64,000 bases of DNA, from the IMG/VR virus record IMGVR_UViG_3300017989_000104, positions 1 to 64,000 of that record; one strand, 5' to 3'. Positions 43,319 to 51,248 of the stretch are shown here, piece by piece. Below the pieces are notes generated by a model. The model saw nothing but the letters and a program-made list of their open reading frames with translations, searched no databases and was not told the origin of the DNA. The position numbers and the translations under genes are program-made. The DNA comes from a virus. Each line of letters starts with the position of its first letter. The stretch's first letter is position 1.

Positions 43319-44011
43319 TTAAACAGCTCTCATCTTGCCTACAATTGACATCATCTCGATGTCAAAATAAACTTCAGGTTTTCCAAAGTTAAATTTTTCC
43401 TGAATCAAAGCATATAAAACCCAGCACATAACTGTTGCCGCAGTCAAATTGGCAAAGTATAATTGAGGAACTGAGTCTGCCAATTCTTCACATGACATAT
43501 CGCTTGGGTGTTTATCATCAGGACTGTCTATTTCAGGATGAAAAGATGTTAATGATGGGGAAATGTCTTTTCCATTTTCTCTTCCGTATACTTGCACATT
43601 TCCATCAATGTAGTCATTTCCTCCAGAAACAATTATAACGTCGTCTAACGTTCCCGCATGGTCGGATATCAATTTACGGGATTGGTGATTATCCACACAC
43701 ATAAAGACTAAATCGCCTGATCCAATATATTGTTTTACATTGTCTTGATCAATATAAGACTCAACAACATATTGAACTGTATTGACACCATACTTGGCAT
43801 TAAGCTCTTCTTGTTTGGATAATGCTTTGTTCTTTAAGTATATAAAATCTTGTCTTTCCCTGTTTTTGGGTTCGTAGTCATCACCATCAATTAAAGTGAT
43901 TGTCCAGTCATCATTTGCAAATTTACCAAATGACATAAATCTGCAAATTTTGTCAGTAAGAATTGAACCAATTCCACCAAGACCAATTATCTTAATATTC
44001 TTAATTTCCAT
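43319..44011 (-). CDS. E1/ThiF-like adenylating protein
   Basis: The start was set at the ATG at 44011, spaced correctly from GGAGG within the end of the JAMM gene, giving 230 residues. It has IIGLGGIGS (8-16), ITLIDGDDYEPKNRERQDF in which D-x-D-x-x-x-x-x-N-x-x-R-Q/Q-x-F marks the E1 fold, and VFMCVDNHQSRKL (near 102-114) with a conserved C-V-D-N-x-x-S-R pattern. MSCEELADSVPQL holds a Cys near 175 that could accept a modifier. Such proteins adenylate the C-terminal glycine of a Ubl. It lies between the JAMM and Ubl genes; together they resemble PRTRC- or Bil-type sets. Confidence 0.72.
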   Translation of the reverse strand: MEIKNIKIIGLGGIGSILTDKICRFMSFGKFANDDWTITLIDGDDYEPKNRERQDFIYLKNKALSKQEELNAKYGVNTVQYVVESYIDQDNVKQYIGSGDLVFMCVDNHQSRKLISDHAGTLDDVIIVSGGNDYIDGNVQVYGRENGKDISPSLTSFHPEIDSPDDKHPSDMSCEELADSVPQLYFANLTAATVMCWVLYALIQEKFNFGKPEVYFDIEMMSIVGKMRAV

Positions 44012-45068
44012 GCTCATCACCTCCGTCTAATAATTGATTTTCATGTGTGATTGGTCTGTGATTGTGTTCATCTCCACCAACAATGTCATAACCCTCAACA
44101 TCATTAGGGTCAATATCTTCATCTTCAACTTCTTGAAGAAGTTTATGTTCAGAAAATACACAATTCAAACAGGGATTGAAATCATGTGTATCTTCATCGT
44201 TGTTGTCAGCACCAAAATGATGTTCGATTATCTTTTGGTTATTTTTGTAATGAGGACTTCCAACACTATGGACTCTATGTCCACCACCTCCATAATGAAC
44301 ACTGCCCATATAATAACCACGTCTTACAGACTCAACGGTCACATAGTCTAACCATTTTTTATTGAATGTCATTTTTGAATCAGGAAGACCCATTTTATAA
44401 CCCGATTTAACGTCAGGATCTGAATCATCATTTAAATATGAATTAAACCAGGTGCTTATATAATGAGGTTTCGTTTCTTCAACTTCAACTTGTGTAAGAC
44501 CCTCAATATAATCACTCGCTTCAACCATAAATCTTTTTCCATTGATGACTACAGAAACTGATAAATCAAACATTCCATCATCCCAGTCTAAATGACCTAC
44601 CGTGATATGAAGTCCATCTGTGTCTTCTTCATCTTTATCGTCGGTTCCTGAATGAAAAGCACTCATATCCGAATGACTATGAATAGTACATACTTTTGTA
44701 TATCCAGGAAATGTTACAGTTCTTATATAATCAAGTCCCGCTCTTGTAACTTTTTGATGTGGACATTGAAGTTTAAACTTTTCATTTTCCTCATCAAAAT
44801 GTACCAATACAATTGCCTCACTCTTATGCATCTCATATATTACTTTAAAGAATGAGACAACTTTAGCAAAATGCAATGCAGGAATTGGAGGTAAGTCATA
44901 TGTCGCCATTGTCTCAACATCTCCAAGTGTTGAGATTTTATCAACCGGGACAATTGCATCAAGTCTTCCAAGTTTTTTCCTTAAGTAAATTCCATCTTTA
45001 CCAATTATGTAAAATATATCTGCATCAGGTACTTCTTGGGTTCCGTCATTAACATATACTGGAAACAT
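44001..45068 (-). CDS. JAB/MPN metalloprotease (JAMM) protein
   Basis: This 355-residue protein has the full JAMM signature: E84 in MHKSEAIVLVHF, H130 and H132 in TIHSHSD, then seven residues and S140-x-x-D143 (HSGTDDK). This is the zinc site of deubiquitinase-like enzymes that release or mature Ubl proteins. The region before is a beta-rich domain. The C-terminal part (about 230-355) has a His- and Gly-rich linker (VHYGGGGHRVHS) and acidic segments. It is not like the phage-tail K/NlpC protein, as no NlpC part is present. It stands directly before the E1 and Ubl genes, so it probably processes that Ubl. Confidence 0.8.
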   Translation of the reverse strand: MFPVYVNDGTQEVPDADIFYIIGKDGIYLRKKLGRLDAIVPVDKISTLGDVETMATYDLPPIPALHFAKVVSFFKVIYEMHKSEAIVLVHFDEENEKFKLQCPHQKVTRAGLDYIRTVTFPGYTKVCTIHSHSDMSAFHSGTDDKDEEDTDGLHITVGHLDWDDGMFDLSVSVVINGKRFMVEASDYIEGLTQVEVEETKPHYISTWFNSYLNDDSDPDVKSGYKMGLPDSKMTFNKKWLDYVTVESVRRGYYMGSVHYGGGGHRVHSVGSPHYKNNQKIIEHHFGADNNDEDTHDFNPCLNCVFSEHKLLQEVEDEDIDPNDVEGYDIVGGDEHNHRPITHENQLLDGGDEHGN

Positions 45069-45080
45069 TTAATTTTCTCC

Positions 45081-48000
45081 TTATGATTCTAAATTTCTCA
45101 TTCTCATTTCATCATGCATTGCTTGTTGGGCATCCTCAATAGATATTTGAATGTCATTTTCAACAACTTGTTGAACATGGTCAATGTCTGGATCTTCATT
45201 AACTATTGTTTCTTCAAATACATCTTGTGCCATTTCATTAGTCGTTTCTTCAGCAGCATTTTCTTCCATTTCCTCTCGGTCAGGATTTTCATTTATGTCT
45301 TCTGCATTTTCTCGGTCTGGAGCAGGTATTGCTTGAACTTCCCCTCTTTCCTCCATTTCTTCCCAGATCTCATCAGCAGCTTCTTCAGCAGATTGTTCTG
45401 GAGCTTCTTCTTGTAATGCTTGAGCTTGCTCTATTTCCTCATCGGTTTGCTCTGGATTGTCAAAAGATCTAAATGCCTGAGGTTCATGTAATCGTCTGAA
45501 CATAATCTCTTGATTATATTCTCTATAATAATCTGAAGATGTTGCTGTATTAGTCCATGTCATTTGAGGTCTTTCTCTAAGTCTATCAAATCTTCCTGCA
45601 GGAGCTGGCGGAGAAGAAGCTCCACTAGCAACCTGTTCAATATCATTCATAGTCTTTTCAGATTCTTCTTCAGGAAAATCCTCATCCTCAACCTCATCAA
45701 TATCTTGAGTTGGTGGAGTTGGTTGAGTTACTTGAATGATCTCATTTTCAGTTCTTTCAAGTTCTAATTCAAAATTCCTTTCCGTATTTACATAAGGCAT
45801 TGGAATCATTCTTGAAGTTGGAACAATACTTGTCGTTGTTTCAATATGTGGTCCATAAATAGTTTGAAATTGTGCTTCGTAATTAAGAGTCTGTCTTACA
45901 GTCGGAGTGATTCTTGGAAGTTGAAAACCATAATATACTAATTTGTTTTCCAACTCAGATCCTTTATAAAGTTCATCATTTGCACTAAAAGAAGGATCTA
46001 CTCGAACAGCTCTCAAATATTGATTATTTTCCATGACATTGTAATACAATCTATCATCTTCTTTGTGATAGATATAATCTCCAAATTGTCGTTTAATCTT
46101 CTTCGTGTCATATGGAGCTATTTTCATTCCATAATACTTTGGATGAGTCGGTGGGAAAATGTCAAACTTTTCATATGTTTCTTGATTTGCCCATAAGGTA
46201 CATAAATTGCTACAAATCATTAATGGAGTTGCTCCAGTTTCGATAAAAGCAACAATCTTATTTACATCTTTCTTTGGGAACATTCCAAGTCTTGGAACTT
46301 TCGCTCTGATCTTAGATCCGGCAACAATTCCATCATATGTCCTATAAGCTTTCCTTATAAGTCCTACATTTACTTTTGGTCCAGTTAAGGATATCTCTAC
46401 AATTGTATACCATCTTTCAATACCTTGATGATCTTTACATACTACATTTGCATGAAAATCTCCAGTAAATCTGTCATTTTTATATTCAAATCTAATGATA
46501 GTTTGAATAATAGTCATTTCATATGGGTTTTCCCAGTTAGCTACAATAATGTCATCCCCAACTTTAAAGTCTATATTCTCATGAATACCTGGGATGTAGA
46601 GTCTATCTTTCTGTGTGGTTATATATTCAATAAGTTCCTTTGTGTTATGGGATTGAATTTTCCTATTGTAATAAATAGGATCTCTTTTATCGTTTGTAAA
46701 GAATGCCCATGGTTCTCTTAAGTTTTGTGTATATAATCTTCGTCCAACAATAAATACTTCAGGAGTTGAATAATTGGGCAAGTCTAATACATTGTAAGAT
46801 GGAGTTCCAACCATATCAAGACTAATTTTCTGACGATCTCCATATTCATCTGTATATCTAAATATAGATGCTATTTTTCCAGAACTCAAAACTTTAATCT
46901 CAGTAAACTCAGCAACAAATGTCTTGGTAAATTGAAAACCAGATGAACCGCATCGTTTAAGTAAATACTTAACATCTTTTTGAGGTTTAACCCCATCAAT
47001 TGTAAGTTTATCCATATCAATAGGTCTTATATTTATTGATTCCTCAATATGATAAGCTTTGCCAAGTCTAACTTCAACAATCCCATCTCTTGTTTTACGA
47101 AACCCTTTAAATATTCTATATTGAGGAACCATTGAGCTGTCATGGTTATGTATATCAACTTCGACAACATCATTAACTTTAAATTCATGACCTCCATGAT
47201 TAAAAGTATCTGAGATATTATTAATATGAGCATATATCTTTTCGCTCAATTCATCGTTATATTTCTTAACAATCTCATTATCTTTTTCATCCTCAAATAA
47301 TATAGCACTTACTTCACCAGATGCATTATTCAAATCAATTGCTAATACATATAACAACTCATCATCTATAATTACATCATCACCAACTGATAAGATTTTA
47401 TCTTTAACTATAATATTATCAGTATATCGGTCATGTGTTGGAAGTCCACTTGATGTTGTGGTCAACATTTTCATTAGATCCTCAAATGTATATTCTCCTG
47501 AAGATTGACCACGATTCACTAATTTATTTTCAATTACACTGCTTAATTTATAATCATACATTAACCAGTCAATTGAAAATATAAACATTGGATCGTATTG
47601 TGTGAAATATGCCCAACTTAAATATCCCTGTAATTCAGGTGGTCCCTTCTCTGCATACTTATTATAATTTTCAGATAAATCTGTATTAAATTCATATTCC
47701 CACCATGCAGTAATATAAGTCTCAGTAATATCAATGAGAGTTCGTCGCCCTTTTGTCTTTGGTAGCTTTATATTACCTGTACATACTTCAGAGTTATCCA
47801 TATTCGTCAGAAACGGTCTGATCAAATAATCATCTAATGATGTTAATGGATGAACTCTAAAATATACATTGAATTTTTCAACTCCTTTATCTTTATTAAT
47901 ATCAATTACATAAACCAGATAAGGAAAAGATAGAGCTATTTCATATGGTCCTGGTGGACTTTGCTCTAAGAATTCAACATAACCATATTTTTCTAACTTA

Positions 48001-48365
48001 CCTACTTTCTGAAGTTCAACAGCTTCAGAAAGTAAATCCAATTTTACTTTAATTGTTCTTATACTTGGAGCTTCTTCCATAACAAGAATGGTGCTGCCAT
48101 TAGCTGTTTTATGAAAATATCTACAATTTGCTGGCAAGATCTCTCCAGATGCAGAGTCATTTACACTTAGGAGATTATTAATTTTTGTGCGTGAATTGTA
48201 AGTCGCAATTCTCTCAACTGCACATTTATCTAATTTTTTATCGTCTCTATAACGATTGTTAAAATAAGTCGAAGATTTAACAACACTTATATGATGTCTA
48301 TTAATAACAATTTCATTTTTGTCAGTTGGATTTTTCAATCCAACTCGTATATGTTCACTAGACAT
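45081..48365 (-). CDS. Large unknown protein of the ubiquitin-like cluster
   Basis: This 1094-residue protein has no family I can name. Its N-terminal region (to about 240) has strands and the part PYLVYVIDINKDKG, VYFRVHPLTSLDD and NMDNSEVCTGN, vaguely like the E2-like PRTRC protein B (strand, P-x-L, then V-C-x-G), which is a weak idea only. The centre (about 340-800) holds repeated barrel-like units such as DDVIIDDELLYVLAID, HEFKVNDVVEVDI and FKVGDDIIVANW, spaced as in KOW/SH3-like domains. The end (about 900-1094) is very acidic and Gln/Glu-rich, probably disordered. It is followed by the JAMM gene 13 bases later. Confidence 0.6.
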   Translation of the reverse strand: MSSEHIRVGLKNPTDKNEIVINRHHISVVKSSTYFNNRYRDDKKLDKCAVERIATYNSRTKINNLLSVNDSASGEILPANCRYFHKTANGSTILVMEEAPSIRTIKVKLDLLSEAVELQKVGKLEKYGYVEFLEQSPPGPYEIALSFPYLVYVIDINKDKGVEKFNVYFRVHPLTSLDDYLIRPFLTNMDNSEVCTGNIKLPKTKGRRTLIDITETYITAWWEYEFNTDLSENYNKYAEKGPPELQGYLSWAYFTQYDPMFIFSIDWLMYDYKLSSVIENKLVNRGQSSGEYTFEDLMKMLTTTSSGLPTHDRYTDNIIVKDKILSVGDDVIIDDELLYVLAIDLNNASGEVSAILFEDEKDNEIVKKYNDELSEKIYAHINNISDTFNHGGHEFKVNDVVEVDIHNHDSSMVPQYRIFKGFRKTRDGIVEVRLGKAYHIEESINIRPIDMDKLTIDGVKPQKDVKYLLKRCGSSGFQFTKTFVAEFTEIKVLSSGKIASIFRYTDEYGDRQKISLDMVGTPSYNVLDLPNYSTPEVFIVGRRLYTQNLREPWAFFTNDKRDPIYYNRKIQSHNTKELIEYITTQKDRLYIPGIHENIDFKVGDDIIVANWENPYEMTIIQTIIRFEYKNDRFTGDFHANVVCKDHQGIERWYTIVEISLTGPKVNVGLIRKAYRTYDGIVAGSKIRAKVPRLGMFPKKDVNKIVAFIETGATPLMICSNLCTLWANQETYEKFDIFPPTHPKYYGMKIAPYDTKKIKRQFGDYIYHKEDDRLYYNVMENNQYLRAVRVDPSFSANDELYKGSELENKLVYYGFQLPRITPTVRQTLNYEAQFQTIYGPHIETTTSIVPTSRMIPMPYVNTERNFELELERTENEIIQVTQPTPPTQDIDEVEDEDFPEEESEKTMNDIEQVASGASSPPAPAGRFDRLRERPQMTWTNTATSSDYYREYNQEIMFRRLHEPQAFRSFDNPEQTDEEIEQAQALQEEAPEQSAEEAADEIWEEMEERGEVQAIPAPDRENAEDINENPDREEMEENAAEETTNEMAQDVFEETIVNEDPDIDHVQQVVENDIQISIEDAQQAMHDEMRMRNLES

Positions 48366-48370
48366 AACCT

Positions 48371-48736
48371 TTACTCTCCTCTAACGTACTTTAGTCTCTC
48401 AGCGAATGCTCTAATAATTCGCTTACAATTGACTTCCTTTACACTCCATGTTCTATATCGTTTTAATTTATCATTTGGAATTTTAGGTGTTATTGCCCAA
48501 AACCCAACTAAATACTCATCAACAAGTTCTCTTTCTAAAGTCAGAAATCCAACTTCACCTTTAATTCTTCCTGGGCAACTAAGAGCTAAGAATATATTAG
48601 GTCCTACAGGAAGAAATTCTTCATTTTCAATTGAATCCTTTTCTTGTTCAGTTATTTCGTCACAAATTTCTTTAACTTGTTGATCAATATCTTTTCCTTT
48701 AAGTTCGCCAATAATTTCATCTAAGAGTTTTCCCAT
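48371..48736 (-). CDS. Unknown small protein
   Basis: This 121-residue protein has a helical, charged start (LLDEIIGELKGKDIDQQVKEI), a strand region with FLALSCPGRIKGEVGFLT and a helical basic end (RYRTWSVKEVNCKRIIRAFAERL). No motif was recognised. Its start overlaps the end of the gene at 48717, and it stops five bases before the 1094-residue gene. Confidence 0.55.
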   Translation of the reverse strand: MGKLLDEIIGELKGKDIDQQVKEICDEITEQEKDSIENEEFLPVGPNIFLALSCPGRIKGEVGFLTLERELVDEYLVGFWAITPKIPNDKLKRYRTWSVKEVNCKRIIRAFAERLKYVRGE

Positions 48737-49064
48737 ATTTTTTAACTTCCTGTCTCATTCGGTTAAGTAAATTATTGAATAATAAATCCGAATGTTTTGA
48801 TAATTTCGGATTTTGTTGTGTTTCATCGTAAATCATGTTATACATATTTACCATAAATAAAGATAAGTCTGGAGATTTACGAGTCTCTGTTTCAGTAATA
48901 ATAGCTTTACCACTATCAATATCAATTCTTGAAAATTTAGATACTTCATTTTCAAAATCGACTCCTTTAATTGTAATAGTAGTGTCGTCTGACTTTATTA
49001 AGATCTCTCCTGATGTTGTGTCTATTATAACTTTACTTAAAGGGATAATTTTTGATGAAAGCAT
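48717..49064 (-). CDS. Unknown small protein
   Basis: This 115-residue protein has beta strands in the first half (KVIIDTTSGEILIKS, TTITIKGVD, SGKAIITETETR) and a helical second half (LSLFMVNMYNMIYDETQ, LLFNNLLNRMRQEVKKYGK). It has no known motif. It overlaps the next gene and follows the WYL_2-like gene by two bases. Confidence 0.55.
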   Translation of the reverse strand: MLSSKIIPLSKVIIDTTSGEILIKSDDTTITIKGVDFENEVSKFSRIDIDSGKAIITETETRKSPDLSLFMVNMYNMIYDETQQNPKLSKHSDLLFNNLLNRMRQEVKKYGKTLR

Positions 49065-49066
49065 AT

Positions 49067-49390
49067 TTAACCCCTTGGTCTTATCCTATATCGTTTATTA
49101 TCATCTGTCATTAACCACTCCGTTTTCCGAAAAGGGACACTTCTCCATCCTTGTTTCTCTAAATCATAAACATGAATGATTCCATTATCCTTTAAAAGTT
49201 TTAATATTCTTGGTAAATTAACACTTTTGGGCTGATCTGTCCTTGGTATTTTGTCAAAGTTTAATGTACATTTCATAAGTCTTTCAGAACCATCTTTCTT
49301 AGTAAACTTAACTTGTACAAATTCAACGTCAGGATCTCTCAATTTTTCTAAAAATGTCATAGCATTGTCAATTATACCAGCATCTTCCAT
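49067..49390 (-). CDS. Small SH3-like barrel protein (WYL_2/DUF2693-like)
   Basis: The start was set at the ATG at 49390 (GAGAGGAG before it), giving 107 residues. VQVKFTKKDGSERLMKCTLN followed by DKIP and later LEKQGWRSVPFRK fits the small phage family with an Sm/SH3-like barrel that I know as DUF2693 (WYL_2). It probably binds nucleic acid or a protein, with no known role. It ends two bases before the 115-residue gene and starts one base after the radical SAM stop, so it is within one unit. Confidence 0.55.
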   Translation of the reverse strand: MEDAGIIDNAMTFLEKLRDPDVEFVQVKFTKKDGSERLMKCTLNFDKIPRTDQPKSVNLPRILKLLKDNGIIHVYDLEKQGWRSVPFRKTEWLMTDDNKRYRIRPRG

Positions 49391-49391
49391 T

Positions 49392-50417
49392 TTAGTCTCC
49401 TCTCTTGTCCTCATGTACTAATTCTGAAGAACTCACCCCTTTGGATATAAGGTCTCCCATAATATAACATGTATGATTACATAAGCGACAATAGTTTTGT
49501 TTGTCAGTTTTAATTGAGTCTATAAAGAATGGATCCAATTTTCCATTCTGTGCAAATAATTTGTCAATTTCTACTCTTGGTGTTGACGTTCCTTTTATCC
49601 GAAGACAAAGTCTCATTGTCCCATCAGCATCAACACATATTGTATTAATATCTTTTTCCATTTTACAGTCTAATTTAGATGGAAGAGCTTCAACTATTTT
49701 GGGTAATAAACTCTTCGCCATATGTACATCTAGATTATCTTTAATAATTCGGTCAAATATTTTCTTTACTTCAATTGTGTCTTTAATCAAAAGATTTGGA
49801 TCATTTATATTTGAAAAATCATAATAAGGACTCTTAGCTGTATCTATGAATGTAATATCACTATTAATTCCCAAATCTGATAACTTTTTAACAAGGTCAT
49901 ATAAATATGGAACATTATTTTTATCAACTGTAATCTCAGCAACAAGATCTTTAATTATATACTTATATTGAAGTAATCTTTCAAGACCTTGTTCGCTTTT
50001 AACTCTACGATCAACGTCAGTTGAATCAGATATAATAAGTGGATCTATTGAGGCAGTATAACCCGCAACATGTACAGTATTTAATAAGTCGTCAAGTTTA
50101 TCCTGAAGTTCAATTGTATTATTGCTTATAATTGTATAACCTAATTTAAGATCATTGCAATATTGCACAATTTCAAATAAATCTGAGCGCAATATTGGCT
50201 CACCTCCGTAAATAATTACAAATGCGTCGGGATTATGGTTTTTAAGTTTTTCAAGAAAATTTAAAATTAATTTAGTGCTCATTTCGTTATCATAATAATG
50301 TTTCATCTTTGGATATGTTTTTGGTAATGTCTTCATATTTCTTACTATACCACAATATGAGCACCTAAGATTGCATTTTCTTGTTACTAATAAGTTAACT
50401 ATATGAATTTTATTCAT
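49392..50417 (-). CDS. Radical SAM protein with SPASM-like C-terminus
   Basis: This 341-residue protein starts at the ATG at 50417, which overlaps the stop of the HNH gene (ATGA). It has the radical SAM C-x3-C-x2-C at C15, C19 and C22 (CNLRCSYC) and GGEP (near 73-76), the SAM-binding mark. The last quarter has CVDADGTMRLC and CRLCNHTC, Cys groups of SPASM/Twitch domains that hold extra Fe-S clusters in peptide-modifying enzymes. It is not QueE-like: too long, with other Cys spacing. Peptide or protein maturation is the usual role. The substrate in this phage is unknown; proteins of the Ubl cluster nearby are possible partners. Confidence 0.75.
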   Translation of the reverse strand: MNKIHIVNLLVTRKCNLRCSYCGIVRNMKTLPKTYPKMKHYYDNEMSTKLILNFLEKLKNHNPDAFVIIYGGEPILRSDLFEIVQYCNDLKLGYTIISNNTIELQDKLDDLLNTVHVAGYTASIDPLIISDSTDVDRRVKSEQGLERLLQYKYIIKDLVAEITVDKNNVPYLYDLVKKLSDLGINSDITFIDTAKSPYYDFSNINDPNLLIKDTIEVKKIFDRIIKDNLDVHMAKSLLPKIVEALPSKLDCKMEKDINTICVDADGTMRLCLRIKGTSTPRVEIDKLFAQNGKLDPFFIDSIKTDKQNYCRLCNHTCYIMGDLISKGVSSSELVHEDKRGD

Positions 50418-51106
50418 AATCTTTCTACCTTCCATCCATTATCTTTAATATAATATCCCTTAGAACAACTAGTTAGATTGATATCATTATCTCTACAATA
50501 TTTAGTTAAATTTTTAATAATTAATTCATCACCATTTGGTTTAGTGATTATCCATTCTTTACTTGTCCATTCTTCTGGTTTGAAATCAGGATTATTTGAA
50601 ATCCATTTTTTAACTCCATTTTTAATTTTTTCTTTTTTTTCTTTAGATGAAATTTTTCCATAATTTGGATTATTTTTTCCTGAAAGTGTTCCAGCATTTC
50701 TTAAATCTCTCATGTTATCTTGATGTGTACCTGCATATATATGATCTGGATTCACACAACTTTTATTATTACATTCATGAAGAATTTGAAGTCCATCTGG
50801 AATTTCTCCTATATACATCATATAACTAAATCTGTGAGCAGGATATGTTTTATATTTTCCTTTTATGCAACAACTAAACCCACCATATCCTTGACATTTT
50901 CCACCTATCCATTCCCAACAACCTGTATTTTTATCAATTTCAATTTTACTTTCAAATCTAGATATAATATTATCTATATCATTAAATTGTTTTTTAGATT
51001 CTTCAGACCATTTTCTTCCTTTATTATTTTTACCATTATGACCTTTCAAAAATCTATTTTTATCATTAGAAACTTCATTCCCACAACCACATTCACATAA
51101 TTTCAA
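50414..51106 (-). CDS. HNH homing endonuclease
   Basis: This 230-residue protein starts at a TTG behind AAAAGGAGGG. It has an N-terminal Cys pair (CECGCGNEV), then the HNH part with ILHECNNKSCVNPDHIYAGT, where H, N and H form the active site and two Cys hold zinc. It ends in a NUMOD-like DNA-binding tail (WIITKPNGDELIIKNLTKYC). It lies between the gp46 gene and the radical SAM gene, its stop overlapping the start of the latter. This is the usual habit of free-standing homing endonucleases in T4-like phages. Confidence 0.88.
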   Translation of the reverse strand: MKLCECGCGNEVSNDKNRFLKGHNGKNNKGRKWSEESKKQFNDIDNIISRFESKIEIDKNTGCWEWIGGKCQGYGGFSCCIKGKYKTYPAHRFSYMMYIGEIPDGLQILHECNNKSCVNPDHIYAGTHQDNMRDLRNAGTLSGKNNPNYGKISSKEKKEKIKNGVKKWISNNPDFKPEEWTSKEWIITKPNGDELIIKNLTKYCRDNDINLTSCSKGYYIKDNGWKVERL

Positions 51107-51150
51107 TTGCCCTCCTTTTGGAACAAAAAAGGTTTATAGATTAAGATGTT

Positions 51151-51182
51151 GGGGAAGACAATTATTTCTAATTGTCTTCCCC
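51151..51182 (-). terminator. Perfect 14-bp hairpin between gp46 and the HNH gene
   Basis: GGGGAAGACAATTA (51151-51164) and TAATTGTCTTCCCC (51169-51182) pair fully around a TTTC loop. On the minus strand no T run follows closely. It may end the gp46 transcript, protect its 3' end, or be an RNase III site. Downstream (51107-51150) is short and gene-free. Confidence 0.7.
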
Positions 51183-51248
51183 GAAGGAATTTTCACTATG
51201 AGAGTACCAATAACCTCATATGAATATTATAAAATAATATATATAGTA

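Noticed and set aside
44001-45068. JAMM gene as a phage-tail K-type (JAB plus NlpC) peptidase
   Set aside because: No NlpC/P60 Cys-His part is present, and its neighbours are E1- and Ubl-like genes, not tail tip genes.
45114-45416. Plus-strand frame of 100 Phe/Ser-rich residues
   Set aside because: It is the reverse of the acidic tail of the 1094-residue protein; codon pattern and lack of a start site argue against it.
49392-50417. Radical SAM protein as QueE
   Set aside because: It is about 120 residues too long, has a standard C-x3-C-x2-C motif and extra C-terminal Cys groups typical of SPASM/Twitch enzymes.
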